DNA of 64,000 bases from Apostichopus japonicus (lineage: Eukaryota > Echinodermata > Holothuroidea > Aspidochirotida > Stichopodidae). Both the position numbers and the translations under genes were made by a program. The DNA lies in assembly GCF_037975245.1 (NCBI RefSeq), contig NC_092565.1:15405499-15469498 (forward strand), written 5' to 3'. Each line of letters starts with the position of its first letter. Position 1 is the first letter of the stretch. Below the pieces are notes generated by a model. The model had not been told where the DNA came from. It did no database searches and saw only the letters and a list, made by a program, of their open reading frames with translations. Below, one piece after another: positions 26,301-35,670 of this stretch.

Positions 26301-29300
26301 AAATAATTTCAAAATTGTTTGTGTTACACTATATGGAATAATGTAATCTGATTTTTCAAAAGTTTGTTACGTTAAGTATTTTGTTACCATAATATAAGGT
26401 AGTGTTTCTACAACACCAACACTTAGAATGGCACTGTCCATACATTCCTGTCACTTGGATAATTAGCTCCTTTATCATAGACCATAATTACAGCATTTAA
26501 AAGTAGTAATTACAGTATACTCATTGTCTTCAATAATTTACAAGCCAATTCATTGTCTTGATTCCTTTATAAATCATAAATTATAGTACTTTTCATTGTT
26601 ATATTCCTACAAAAGCCTAATTAGTTGTAGTTTTGGTGAAAATAGTAAAACAAGCTTCATTACAGAATTCCCGTCCTTTTGTTCTGCATCCATGCCATAA
26701 TTTAAGCTTTGGTTTTCTTTGTTACCGCTGTACATTCATTGAGTACAGAATTCACTTTCTTTTAATGTGTAAAGCCATAAGGCTTAGAGCGGCATCCATT
26801 GTCATTATTACTGTATGGACATCGAGCATTAAGTCCTTTATTCTGGTTAAATGGTGAATCTACTCACCTTCTTGTGGTTTGTTGATAGCAGATTCCACCA
26901 ATGGCCTGAAGCCGGTATCTGCCCCGTATTTGTCATGTAATCCATCATCAATCAATAGAAAGTGTGTATGATTGGGATTTAAAGACACTGGCCTATTGCG
27001 AGCTACATCTTTTGTTACCTTGTATTTAATGAGATGCTGTGGAAGGTGAAAAAGCAAATAAAGGTGAAAAAAATATCAATAAAACAACAGATTGGATACT
27101 TGTGATTTAAGTTGCAGTGTAAAATCCTGATCTGAGATCACATCTTTAATATACATTCACTTCATTCACCAAAAAAACAAAAAAAAACTATACAAAATTC
27201 ATTGCAGTGTATTACTAATGCCACAGGTTAAATCCAGTAAAGCATACAAACTCTTCATGAATCTCTTCTGTTAAATTATCCATAACATAACTATAACACC
27301 ACATGACCTTTTTAAGGGTGCATTCCTGTTGAATAACACCTAGAGAGTAATATACACCACAGCATAATAACCAAACAACATCGATCTTAACAAACAAAAG
27401 CAATGAAGCAGCTGCAGTACATTATAGACAAAACAAATCTTAGTAAATTTAAAATTGAATCATGAACACAAAAACTCACTGGTATTTTTGTAAGAAAAGG
27501 AACATGCTTACATCTGTTGGATGAGATGAGCATATGGGTCCACTCCGTAATGGTGATCATAAACACTACATTTTATCCTGACTATCAAGTAACCAACATA
27601 AGGCAATACTTTTTATCGCTAACAATGCAGTCAAAAGAGTTGCGTTACTTTTAACGTTTTACTGTCATTCAGTAGCTAACAGAAGGTAAACGACACAAGC
27701 ATTACAGTACTGTTTTAACTCCCATAGAATCAGTAGTTTCTTCATGTTGACAATGCACGACAAACAACTGCTTATTAGCCTATGTCAGTCACCGTCCAAT
27801 GTTTTCACATGACTGTAAAAGTGTCGGCTAATTCCCGAAAGAAGTACGTTGTCCCTCACAAACAATAGAAACACATCCAATCATTTTTTTTTCTTTTTCT
27901 AAAATATTTAGATATTGGATGGGTTCATACATGTTTAAAGTTTTGTCGTGTGAGGATTACATTGGTGCAAAGAAATGGTGTTGAGACACCATATTTATGA
28001 CGAAAATCCAGCGAAAAAAATATAACCTTTAATCCACCACAGTAGCAAAATTAGTAAAAGAGGTGTCATGAAATTTCCCTTCATCCTCCAGGACAAATGG
28101 TACAGTAATTTGAACCTTATCCTACTCGCTACCATCATAACCAGAGACGTAGCTTAACACCTCTCCACTTCTTTCAATTTCTACAATTATTAAAATAAAG
28201 TTTTCCCACAAATTTCACACCACTTCAGAGCTAAAGTAAGTGCGACAATCACTTTTTACGTACTGTAGGCTATATTATGACAGGCTATTGTAGGCTATAT
28301 TATGACAAGCTGTATAAGGCTATATACTGTAGGCTATATTATGACAGGCTATATTAGGCTATATACTGTAGGCTATATAATGACAGAGGTGATGTGTCTA
28401 ACCACTCTTTACGTTGCTTTTCATGTTTTAGCTGGATTTTGCCGACTTCGTATATTAATATTTTGGGACGGAAACTTCTAAATCTCCCTATTTCTGTGAA
28501 AGTTGGTTGGCCGGTCTGTGGACATGTTACGATAAAACCTTTTTCAAGCGACATGTGTTAGGGATTTATGATAACAATACTAGTCTGTTACAAGTTCTAG
28601 TAGCGCGGTTCATATGATCGGTCATGAACCAGACAAAAAAATATATTTGGGCAAAATTTAAGAATGACATTTGCTACTTTAGAAGTGGAAAGCAATTTGC
28701 CAGCAAAAAAATACCAGGATCAACAAAAGCCTGCATTGATAATAGATTTCATACGGCAGTAAACGCAGACAGTACCGTACATTCTAAACTCTCAGCTGTC
28801 CACCTTCACCATTTCTTACGCCACTTGCATTGGACTTGTACTCCTTTAATTTTAGGAAAGAACACAAAATGCTGATTACCTGTGCATTCTTATTGATGAG
28901 AAGATCACGATTGTGGGTGTATGCCCAAGCAGCTATTCCAATACAGTTTATCTTGCAAACTTCCTCTCTGGAAATCAACTGAAGGATCTGATTTTCTTTG
29001 ACAGCTCTTCCGACTATATGGTTTACTCCCACATCCGAGCCACCTGTGATGATCCATGCACCGACTGATTGAGCTGCCTGATCGGATTAAACATACATGT
29101 GTATTATGTAATGTTGAGAATTATTGGTTTATGAATATCATAAAATTCTACAGTCTCTACTAGGTGGAATTCCACTGGACTATAAATTCATAGTAGGTAC
29201 TTACAGATATCATTGTGGAGTGTAACTGCTCTACCAAGTGGCTGTAATGTTACAAGTCTAAAATGTGAAGTTAAACTGGACTATAAATTAATAGTAGCTT

Positions 29301-32300
29301 CATACAGGTATCATTGTGGAGTGTAACTGCTCTTCCAAGGTAAAGTTACAAGTCTACAATGTGAAGTTACACTGGACTATCATGTAATAGTAGGTACATA
29401 CAAGTATCATTGTGGAGTGTAACTGCTCCATCAAGGTAACATTACAAGTCAACAATGTGGAGTTACACTTGTCAATCAATTAATAGTAGGTACATGTATA
29501 CAATTATCAGTGAAGTGTAACTGCGCTAACCCAAAAAATCTTGCCTAGGATGGCTACATAAATCTGGTAATCTATAGCCTAACAAGACAACATGATGACA
29601 CCTACACGTCCTCAAACAAAACTCTAGACAAACATGAAATGTAACACTATAATCTTAAAAAAAAGAAACTTTATTTACAAAAAAAAAACCATACAAGGAC
29701 AAGAAAAGGTAATATAGTTTCAAACTAAGTCAATCAGAATATGTAACTCTATTCAGCCAAACAAACATACACCAGGATATAAATACATCTATTTACACGA
29801 TGTCAACAAAACGGCATACAAACAGGCAACTCTGTTTAGCTCCACAAAACCACACTAGGATAAATACAAACATCTCAACAAAACTATACAGACAGCTGGA
29901 ACTCTTACTCTCTTCAGCCAAACAAAAGTACATCAGTATAATGTCTAATAATATGTCAACAAAACTATACAAACAGGAATGCACTAACTCTAGCTATTTA
30001 GCTAAGCAAACCCAGAACAGGGTAAACAACTGTTAGACTCTACAGTAAAACACATCTAGAGATCAAAATTAACAAATGCCTAGAGCAAAACTAAAACCAA
30101 AATCAAACGTAGCAGCACAAGTGAGCCCCCATAATTCTCTACAATCAGACAAATCATGAGCAGAATTAACAAGTTTATGCAAAACTATAAAACCAACATG
30201 ACATATTGCACACCATAGCCCAGACAAAACCTATACAAGGATAAATAATGCACTTCTCTTTAGCCAGCAAAGCATGCATGGCAGAGATAAATAAATGTTC
30301 TGTTACTCCATAAAAGAACAGAGAGATTTTATATGAACTGGAAGGCTGGCTCCACAGTAGGAAAATGTACCAACCATGAAGGGTCATGTGACATGCTCGC
30401 AGGTGCTACTAACATATTATGTAACTCTTTGTCAGCTCGAAGTGATAAGATTTTTGTAGACAAAAGAAAGCCAGTATAAAAGGCCTTTTTGGTTAAATAT
30501 TGAGAATAATTGATTATGTTTGGAAGATAATGAGATTTGCTTTCTCTGTGTTAGAAATGCATGTACCCTGCCTACTAATCTGACATCTGCTGTTAGATTC
30601 TTATAAATTGCTTATAGCGACCCCTCCTATCATGTTACATGCTTGCTACATTCAAAAACAGCAGGGAGACTTGTGTTGCTAAGGAGCAACGACTCCTGTC
30701 GTCTGCTTCTCATGTAAATGTTCATTGTGTACATTCCTGATCAGCTACCATGCATTCCAGCTGCAGTTTGATTGTTTGTAAAGAAAACATACTAAAAATG
30801 GCAATTTTGGAATTGAAAATTGCGGAAAACATTAGAAAATATACCACTTAGATTCCATTGTTGGTGTAACTCCACCAGGAATGTGGTAGCTATGAGATCA
30901 TGACATTTAATAGTTGTTATAGAAAACACATTTAGGGAGTACTGTAAAAGTTAAGTGCATCACATGACCTTTCCATGGTTGGTATGTCTGTTTTTCTTAT
31001 TTGACATATTCCAGATTTATATATAAATGCAGGTGAAAAACAAAACTACATCAGGATCAATAAATGCAGTCAAACAATCCTCAGTAAATCTACATGAAGT
31101 GCAACAAAATTAGGTCAGGTTCATTAATTTAATAGACTTTAATCAAACCTGTGGATAAGAAACTCAATATTGTCATGCAAATAAAACTAAAGCCATGATC
31201 GTTGAATACCTTTATAAGTCCCCTGTTGAATGTTTCCTGGTCCTTAGTGTTGAGACGGAATTGTTTCTGGCCTCCACGAACAGAAATCACCAACTTTGGT
31301 CGCTGCAATTCCCAGTAGCTTGTGAAGAGTTGAAGAACATGCTGAACATCTGTGGCCTTTGAAAGCCTTACATACTAGTCAGGGTAAAGAACAATAACAG
31401 ATTGCAGCTTACTAAAAAAAAAAAATATGAAAGCCAAATGAATAGTCAAGTTCAGAACCTGTCCTTCTATATCTTACATTTTCTTACTTTCACAAAGAGG
31501 TTAAGGTCCGGGGTTTGGTATGTGACCAAATGGCCAATGGGGTATAACAAACATTAGCAGCAAGAGCAAAGAAGTTTGACTGGGCCAAGAACAAGAATAC
31601 CAAACTGCCTCTCAAGGTTTAAATCATGTATTGATATATACTGAATTTTGAAGCAGGAATTATAGCCTTAGACTAGTTACCATAGATGCAGACCTGGACC
31701 GTATGAAATGCATACTACTTTATGGGTATGACCAGGGGCGTCAATCGTAAGGGGGGGGGGGGGGGTTAGTGACTACCTCCTGTAGACTTGTGTATCTCAT
31801 AAAGGGAGCTCAAACATTGTGCTATAAGATTAGTAGTTATTAATGTTCAATTCTCATCTGCTCAGCTCCCTGATAAAAATAGAACTTTTCAACTGGGTTG
31901 AAATAAAATTACGGATTTCATTTATAGCATTAATTAAATGTGAAACCGTGTCCATAGCTGAGGCTATCTGCTATATCACCAGCTAATTGAAAACCAACTG
32001 AGAATTCATCAAGGAGCACCTACATGTCAAGTTTGAGATTCATCATCAAAGCAGGACTGCTTCAGTTGTTTCTAGGCTTTCAACACTGATCACCTCATAA
32101 GACCTTTGACCACCAAAACTAGTAGAAAGCTAATACACATTCAGGGGGACTTACTACCCAACTACGAGATTCACCAAAGCAGCTTTCATTCACATTTTGA
32201 CCACTGCTGTTCTCAAAAGACCTCCACCCAAAATAATAGCAATGATAGGGCACCCAAGTAAAACAATGACATTCGAGCGAGAATTCAATAAGAGACAACT

Positions 32301-35300
32301 ATGAAGTAAATATGAAGTTGATGCAAGCTACACATAATGATTTATCATGTGATGAGTTATCATGTGATGAGTTATCACATGTGATGAGTTACATATGATG
32401 AGTTATCATGTGGTGAGTTATCACATGTGATGAGTTACATATGATGAGTTATCACAGGTGATGAGTTATCATGTGATGAGTTATCATGTGGTGAGTTACA
32501 TGTGATGAGTTATCACATGTGATGAGTTACATATGAGTTATCATGTGATGAGTTATCACATGTGATGAGTTACGAATGATGAGTTATCATGTTGTCTGTG
32601 AGTTATCTAGATGGCATCACCATGGCATAGATTTAATCTGGCTTTGGACATGGAATCAATTATATATCGCACCTTGCCCATCTTTTTGTTGGTTCATTTA
32701 CTTTAATAATAACTGAATATAAATGATGTCATGTAGCTGGTTTCCTTTCCAACTGACCTTTGCTGGTTCACTGTTACTTTCACCTTCGTTGATAAATATG
32801 ATCTCTCCATGGGCATCAGTGGGGTACTCTGCAACATCCTGTTCTGGATCCCACGACCCTGTGAGTGGTTCTTCCCGCTGTTGGAGAGCAACTGGTAGGT
32901 GGTTCTCTCTGATACGACCGCAGTAACAACTAAAGTGAAACAAAAGTAGCTAGAGAATGTGTTTTTTTAGGAATATCTTTTATCCAGTCTAATTTTTGTT
33001 CTTCACTGTAGCCTGGTTCATGGGTACATGGTAGGGTGGGATGGGGGAGGGGATTGGGGGGGGTAGGGGAGGAAGGAGTGTGGGTCTCCCTTGCCTTCTT
33101 CATATGTCAGTTCTTTCTGCAACCCTTTATGTTGTGCTTCTTATGCTTGTATTCCTTGCCCTCCGGGGACTGCTATTCCACAATTTTGGTTCTTACACTG
33201 TCTCAGTTGTCACTTCAATCAATCAATTTTCTCTCTTCTGAATGTTCTTTACTCTTTTAAGAGAGTTCATATTACTGTATGTTCTGTCACTATTAATGTA
33301 TGTTCTGTCAATATTGATGTTCCCACTCTTATGCTTAATATTATCATTTTGTAATTGCTGATGCCATTGCAGGCAAATATCAGCTAGAAGGGTTGGGTTT
33401 TAAGGTTTTCACTTGAGACATTGCCATTCAATTTAGTGTACAAAGGAAGCAAACATGAAGACAAGCCTGCCTCTTTGTAATTTGCTTTTGGCTATCATTA
33501 CTATCCTTTACTTTTATAGTGCTCATTGATTTTGCAATTGGTGCACCTTGCATGACGTTGACAATGCAAAAGTCACTTTCCCAATCAAAGCAATTTAAAA
33601 CAAATGAACAATTCTTCGAACCGGGAAGTAAATCGTTCGCACCATAAGGGCAACAGAAAATAGATTTCTTTGTTTCGACTGCGACAGGTTTTCTCCATTA
33701 AACCCACCTGGTCAGAGTGCATTTAGAAAAGGAAACATTGAATCTGCTTCGGAAGTTTTTTTTCTGAAATTCATCAGCAAACACGTATTGAGACTTTAAG
33801 TTTCAAACTTACAGACTGTCCTCCTCTATCTGTGTCGACCTCGTTACTTTGCGAATAAACCGGGCACATTCCCTCTTCTTAAAGGTACCAGTAATCCACT
33901 TGTCTTTTTTCAATCCCTGTTTTCAAAATGAAGGTAACAAATGTTTTAGTAAAAAACAAATTAAAGGGAATATATTCTACTTTCAGGAGGGTTAGTAAAC
34001 TATCACACACTACATTTTCACGTCCGTCTTGAAGATGTTGCTTTTGCAGTATGAAACCTAAGGGACCAAAGTTAAACATATACATGTACACCTCATTTTC
34101 TCTAAAGTAGTTTTGGTGTTATGGCTTGGTTGGAAGCAGCTAGACTTGACACTGTTCAGACATTGCTTTCATCATGCCTAGATACATCATCATTGAGAAT
34201 TTTGTAAGCTGTACAGGATGTATTAATAAGCTTAGAATTTATATTACAGTAGGATCTTCAGCCACATTTATTGAGTATTGACACAGTTTTCATATTTTCT
34301 TTTTATCTATTATATGAACAGTTCTACTTTTAAATTTTAAGGATCCACAATATGTTCCTCAAGACCCATCGATCTGGCAAATTTCTAAAGACTACAGGTG
34401 ATCAGTCACCACAGCTGGCAGCTAGCACAGGCCTTACAAGGTGCTAGAAACAATGTTCAAGTCATCAGTAATAAAGGTACCATAGATATTACAAGGTACT
34501 CAATATTTAACAGGTGATCAGTCACCACAGCTAGCACAGGCCTTACAAGGTGTTAGAAACAATGTTCAAGTCATCAGTAATAAAGGTACCATAGATATAA
34601 CAAGTTACTCAATATTTAACAAGTGTTCAGTAACCACAGCTAGCACAGGCCTTACAAGGTGCTTGAAACAAATGTTCAAGTCATCAGTAATAAAGCTACC
34701 ATAGATCTAACCAGGCGCGTAGCCAGAAATTTGCCAAGGGAGGGGCGAAACTGTAGATTTGGCATTGCAAGCTACCTAAGCATAGTGCCACTATGGTTGG
34801 CGCGAAGCGTACAAGAAAAGTTTGGCTGAAAATGCCTCCCAGATCGCTGGAAATGGCACTTCCCAGGCCTTGTACAGTAAGTTGCATCTAAGCATTTTCT
34901 CTTTTTAAAATACTAGCGATATCATAAAAACATTTAAAAAAATATAAAAAATATGCTCAAGGGGGGAGGGCGGCTGCCCCTGCCCCCCCTTGGCTTCGCG
35001 TCTGGATCTAACAAGGTACTCAATTTAACAAGTGATCAGTCACCACAGCTAGCACAGGCCTTACAAAGTACTTGAAACAATGTTCAAGTCATCAGTAATA
35101 AAGCTACCATATATGTCACAAGGTACTCAATTTAACAACTGTTCAGTAAGCACAGGCCTTACAAGGTGCTTGAAACAATGTTCAAGTCATCAGAAATAAA
35201 GGTACCATAGATCTAACAAGATACTCAAGATAACAGGTGATCCGTTACCACAGTTAGCACAGGCCTTACAAAGTGCTTGAAACAATGTACATGTCATCAG

Positions 35301-35670
35301 TAATCACAAATTTTTTAAATAATTATTCAACAGCTTTTAATCTTCTTCTGGGCAAATTGTTGCACATTCACTTTTAACCGTTCTTGGTTGTGAGTCTCCA
35401 GTATTCTCAGTATGGTAAGCTCACAAAGGAACAAGTGGAGACCAAACCTATTCAAATATAACAATAACAATAAATAACAATAAAAGATCATTTACAGAAA
35501 ACTACTTCACATTTGGGAAATTTGTCTACCTGTATTTCCACGATGCAATGATCGCTTGCGTTCACATCCATGTTTGCTGTGCTGCTTAAAGCTCCGGTAA
35601 ATGCTGCCAAAGATGATGGACGTTGTTGGCTCTCAGGGTGAACCTGACCTTTTTGCAGTCGGACATTCAT
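5520..35670 (-). CDS. TRPM (melastatin) family cation channel, 23 coding exons, 1383 aa
   Basis: Six-helix tetrameric plasma-membrane cation channel subunit. Coding exons in transcript order: 35670-35530, 33916-33813, 32929-32758, 31374-31210, 29077-28880, 27036-26868, 26041-25873, 24528-24381, 23740-23668, 22690-22590, 21892-21704, 21255-21117, 20650-20476, 19390-19253, 18406-18265, 17354-17124, 16747-16619, 16077-15826, 15500-15323, 14385-14256, 9131-8938, 7850-7718, 6201-5520. All junctions are GT-AG and keep phase (4152 nt). TRPM hallmarks seen: WITGTFKKREC, KLVISVRGG, GVPVVLLALEGG, VRLLRTFSISPELGPK, pore IYGEL, S6 NILLLNLLIAIF, TRP helix VWRYEL and coiled coil. The Glu in the pore motif is closer to TRPM1/3/6/7 than to the FGQI of TRPM2/4/8. 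No alpha-kinase or NUDT9 domain follows. Start: first in-frame ATG after a 5' exon, with A at -3. Subtype is unassigned. Confidence 0.93.
5628..5747 (-). repeat. 24-bp in-frame tandem repeat in the last TRPM exon
   Basis: Five consecutive 24-bp units encode HREADSVD four times and HREADNVD once, near the C terminus of the channel. Plus-strand units read GTCAACACTGTCAGCCTCTC plus TGTG, with A/G changes only at silent positions and at the one Ser-to-Asn change. Because 24 is a multiple of three, copy-number change would keep the frame. Confidence 0.95.
6202..7717. other. TRPM intron 22, no feature seen
   Basis: Bounded by a donor at 7717 and an acceptor at 6202 (minus strand). AT-rich. A plus-strand frame of 84 codons at 7353-7607 is rich in Tyr, Cys and Asn, overlaps simple sequence, and is not supported as a gene. 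Confidence 0.6.
7862..8541. repeat. 31-bp minisatellite in TRPM intron 21
   Basis: About 21 units of 31 bp with the core ACCAACACCACAGGTCATTA and GTACCAGCTAT. Variants include GTCACTAG, ATCATTAATACAAG and ACTAACACC. The array starts about 10 bp from the exon 22 acceptor, so array length changes intron length right beside a splice site. Confidence 0.93.
9132..11230. other. TRPM intron 20, 3' part, no gene seen
   Basis: About 2.1 kb of AT-rich intron. It contains a short (TA)n run near 10427-10446, a G-rich patch near 9640-9662 and an A-rich run near 10831-10850. Small frames on either strand match nothing I recognise. Confidence 0.55.
11235..11800. repeat. Degenerate tandem repeat, about 45 bp
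   Basis: Repeated phrases CCTTCAGTAAACC, TATAGTCTGTT and TTATATAAGGAG recur every 40-50 bp with many changes. It lies in TRPM intron 20. Old and diverged compared with the cleaner arrays nearby. Confidence 0.7.
12565..13000. repeat. 16-bp pyrimidine-rich minisatellite
   Basis: About 27 units of 16 bp around CTATCCTCCCACCCCG, with variants such as CTGCCCTCCCACCCAC. The plus strand is almost all C and T with few A and G, so two overlapping frames (183 and 160 codons) stay open; these are Pro/His/Ser/Leu repeat translations, not genes. On the TRPM pre-mRNA (minus strand) the units read as purine-rich GGGGTGGGAGG blocks. Confidence 0.92.
13001..14255. other. TRPM intron 20, 5' part, no gene supported
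   Basis: Two plus-strand frames, 13341-13703 (120 codons) and 13768-14019 (83 codons), are open, but they are AT-rich, Lys/Asn/Ile-rich, and show no motif or splice context. The rest is plain intron up to the exon 20 donor at 14255. Confidence 0.5.
14256..19390 (-). CDS. TRPM exons 14-20: pre-S1 region, S1-S6 and pore
   Basis: Exons 14 (19390-19253) and 15 (18406-18265) form the pre-membrane helices. Exon 16 (17354-17124, residues 742-818) ends in the pre-S1 segment YYFYTAPVTKFW. Exon 17 (16747-16619) holds S1 (about 819-836) and S2 (about 842-857). Exon 18 (16077-15826) holds S3 (about 885-902), S4 (about 911-931) and the S4-S5 motif PELGPK. Exon 19 (15500-15323) holds S5 (about 949-967), the pore helix and filter Y994-G995-E996. 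Exon 20 (14385-14256) carries two cysteines (1010, 1017), placed like the pore-loop disulfide of other TRPMs, and S6 (about 1022-1047). Confidence 0.93.
15015..15265. repeat. Imperfect tandem duplication in TRPM intron 19
   Basis: Phrases CTCTTGTTTCCAAGGTAG, GTGGACTAACTTG and TTTCCAAGTTACATAT occur twice, about 125 bp apart. No coding potential. Confidence 0.7.
15560..15825. repeat. Degenerate repeat of about 31 bp in TRPM intron 18
   Basis: The motif ACCATTCATACTCATTT followed by (A)ACTGTATTTAG recurs about seven times across the short intron, up to the exon 18 donor at 15825. Confidence 0.7.
16250..16555 (+). pseudogene. 3' end of a non-LTR retrotransposon, antisense to TRPM
   Basis: Plus-strand reading resembles the C-terminal end of LINE endonuclease-reverse transcriptase proteins. 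One frame gives WNWLGHVL, and another gives SGRPKTTWRRKVEKE followed by a short Ser/Ala-rich end and a stop at 16551-16553. The GRPxxTWRR motif following a W-x-GH-x-L motif is typical of those proteins. The motifs lie in different frames, and a stop follows the first, so this is a dead 5'-truncated fragment. It sits in TRPM intron 17. Confidence 0.72.
16906..16995 (-). other. Possible 30-codon cassette exon between TRPM exons 16 and 17
   Basis: In TRPM intron 16 a 90-nt minus-strand segment lies between an AG (after TGTGAAG) and a donor (GGCAAG followed by GTAAAT). Read in phase 0 it has no stop and encodes a hydrophobic stretch, MYLFVVLILDTYFPFQ, then RLPWMGK. Inclusion would keep the frame but insert 30 residues exactly before S1. 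The exon 16-17 join without it already matches other TRPMs, and the pyrimidine tract is weak. Confidence 0.3.
17860..18130 (+). repeat. SINE/LINE 3' end with (ATT)n tail
   Basis: Ends in GTAAAGCGCTTTGAGAAGC, then GCGCTATATAAAT and (ATT)n. This GCGCT-type 3' tail is shared by many short and long interspersed elements of marine animals. Related tails occur at about 53795-53875 and, on the minus strand, at about 63590-63660. The 5' limit is uncertain. Confidence 0.55.
18590..19080. repeat. Degenerate GATAGGACA repeat in TRPM intron 14
   Basis: Short phrases GATAGGACA, ATTGAGATGATAGG and GACATGATAGGACAA recur irregularly every 20-35 bp over about 490 bp. A 99-codon minus-strand frame across it is only the translated repeat. 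Confidence 0.75.
19391..22289. other. TRPM introns 10-13 between exons, otherwise plain
   Basis: Besides exons 11-13 and the (TA)n run, these introns hold a short GATGGTGTTGACC repeat near 20925-20985 and no recognisable gene. Small frames at 21596-22237 overlap exon 11 or are accidental. Confidence 0.5.
20290..20393. repeat. (TA)n microsatellite
   Basis: A nearly pure TA run of about 100 bp, with TATGTATG interruptions at its left end, in TRPM intron 13 about 80 bp downstream (transcript sense) of the exon 13 donor at 20475. Confidence 0.95.
20476..27036 (-). CDS. TRPM exons 6-13: rest of the N-terminal homology region
   Basis: Residues 261 to about 647. Exon 6 (27036-26868) has HTHFLLIDDG and KYGAD. 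Exon 7 (26041-25873) has GVPVVLLALEGG and VICEGTGRAADIIAFAHK, the strongest TRPM signature in the window. Exon 8 (24528-24381) ends in an acidic amphipathic helix. Exon 9 (23740-23668) gives VTVFDMTG and DHAILLALLK. Exon 10 (22690-22590) gives SWQRADIAKSKI. Exon 11 (21892-21704) gives NQVDFLSLFLEHGV. Exons 12 (21255-21117) and 13 (20650-20476) are less conserved. The phase-2 end of exon 13 joins exon 14 to read LNEKLEMAEFFWK, which confirms the junction. Confidence 0.9.
22290..22575. repeat. 41-bp minisatellite beside TRPM exon 10
   Basis: About seven units of 41 bp, ATTACCTTAGGTAAGTACAG followed by TCTACTATCACCAATAATCTG. The array begins about 15 bp from the exon 10 donor at 22589, so only a very short unique sequence separates the donor from the repeat. 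Confidence 0.9.
22850..22925. repeat. 12-bp repeat CCATTGAAGGTA
   Basis: Six or seven imperfect units of about 12 bp in TRPM intron 9 (CCATTGAAGGTA, CCATTGAAGTAA, CCATTGGATTTA). Confidence 0.8.
23358..23585. mobile_element. Truncated copy of a CAGRCGCG-ended DNA transposon
   Basis: Starts CAGGCGTGTAGCGAGAAATT and runs in parallel with the complete copy at 34712-35004 (shared GAAAATGCCTCCCAGATC, GCACTTCCCAGGCCTTGTA, CTAGCGATATCATAAAAA) up to a poly-G run, where the similarity ends. The 3' terminal repeat is missing. It lies in TRPM intron 9, close to exon 9. The 96-codon plus-strand frame across it is not a gene. Confidence 0.8.
24084..24226. repeat. Dispersed duplicate, copy 1 (downstream of TRPM exon 8)
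   Basis: About 143 bp similar to 25210-25349. Both share CTGAAAAGACCTAGCATTAA, GACCTATTTAA and ATATAAAATGATCAA. The two copies lie in the introns on either side of TRPM exon 8 and differ at perhaps one base in seven. Confidence 0.8.
25210..25349. repeat. Dispersed duplicate, copy 2 (upstream of TRPM exon 8)
   Basis: Partner of 24084-24226 in the same orientation, about 1.1 kb away. No terminal repeat or target duplication was seen, so it may be a local duplication or two copies of an unclassified element. Confidence 0.8.
25638..25811. repeat. Direct repeat containing a perfect 50-bp palindrome
   Basis: The segment at 25638-25678 plus 25691-25721 recurs at 25742-25811, apart from a 12-bp insertion in the first copy. 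Between the two copies, 25694-25743 is a perfect palindrome: arm CTTATTCAGCTAATCTGAGA plus AGG, centre CTAG, then the exact complement. It lies in TRPM intron 7, about 60 bp from the donor-distal end, near the exon 7 acceptor side of the locus. Confidence 0.93.
26042..28254. other. TRPM introns 5-6 around exon 6, nothing else seen
   Basis: Apart from exon 6 (27036-26868) I find no repeat array, RNA gene or other coding segment. Several AT-rich frames of 60-75 codons are unsupported. Confidence 0.5.
28255..28385. repeat. GGCTATAT short tandem repeat
   Basis: Units built on TAGGCTATATTATGACA and CTGTAGGCTATATA, irregularly repeated about six times in TRPM intron 5. Confidence 0.8.
28880..35670 (-). 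CDS. TRPM exons 1-5: start and N-terminal homology region
   Basis: Residues 1-260. Exon 1 (35670-35530, residues 1-47) begins MNVRLQKGQV and is low in family similarity. Exon 2 (33916-33813) gives KDKWITGTFKKREC, the opening of the TRPM homology region. Exon 3 (32929-32758) gives CYCGR and WDPEQDVAEYPTDAHG. Exon 4 (31374-31210) gives KYVRLS across the junction and KLVISVRGG. Exon 5 (29077-28880) gives GAWIITGGSDVGV and CIGIAAW. These are the Rossmann-like N-terminal motifs found throughout TRPM proteins, in the expected order. Confidence 0.92.
29170..29525. repeat. Tandem repeat of about 105 bp in TRPM intron 4
   Basis: Three full units and a partial fourth share ATCATTGTGGAGTGTAACTG, TACAAGTC and GTGAAGTTACACTGGACTAT. 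Diverged by roughly a tenth between units. Confidence 0.85.
29640..30420. repeat. Degenerate repeat of about 80 bp in TRPM intron 4
   Basis: Phrases CAACAAAACTATACA, CAGCCAAACAAA and CAGGATAAATACA recur at intervals of roughly 70-90 bp with many changes. No gene seen. Confidence 0.55.
30421..32337. other. TRPM introns 3-4 around exon 4, no further gene
   Basis: Apart from TRPM exon 4 (31374-31210) the stretch is plain intron. A short fragment at about 31733-31768, CAGGGGCGTCAATCG followed by poly-G, looks like the broken end of a hAT-type miniature element. Confidence 0.5.
32338..32600. repeat. GATGAGTTATCA minisatellite in TRPM intron 3
   Basis: Units such as GATGAGTTATCATGT and GATGAGTTATCACATGT alternate about 13 times. 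The embedded ACATGT and CATATG palindromes give local self-complementarity. Confidence 0.88.
32930..34374. other. TRPM introns 1-2 around exon 2, nothing else supported
   Basis: Three overlapping plus-strand frames at 33036-33354 follow a G-rich run (GGGGAGGGGATTGGGGGG). They are hydrophobic and Cys/Leu-rich but resemble no protein I know and overlap one another, so they are not called. Exon 2 (33916-33813) is the only coding segment. Confidence 0.5.
34375..35320. repeat. Tandem repeat of about 110 bp, split by a transposon
   Basis: About six units of CAGTCACCACAGCTAGCACA, GGCCTTACAAGGTGCT, AACAATGTTCAAGTCATCAG and TAATAAAGGTACCATAGAT. One unit is interrupted by the element at 34712-35004, so the array is older than that insertion. 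It lies in TRPM intron 1. Confidence 0.9.
34712..35004. mobile_element. 293-bp non-autonomous hAT-like DNA transposon, complete
   Basis: Begins CAGGCGCGTAGCCAGAAATT and ends CTTGGCTTCGCGTCTG; the ends form an imperfect inverted repeat CAGRCGCGWAGCCA. It is flanked by GATCTAAC on both sides (34704-34711 and 35005-35012), an 8-bp target duplication. CA-starting ends with 8-bp duplications are typical of hAT elements. It has no transposase. A second, truncated copy is at 23358-23585. Confidence 0.88.
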
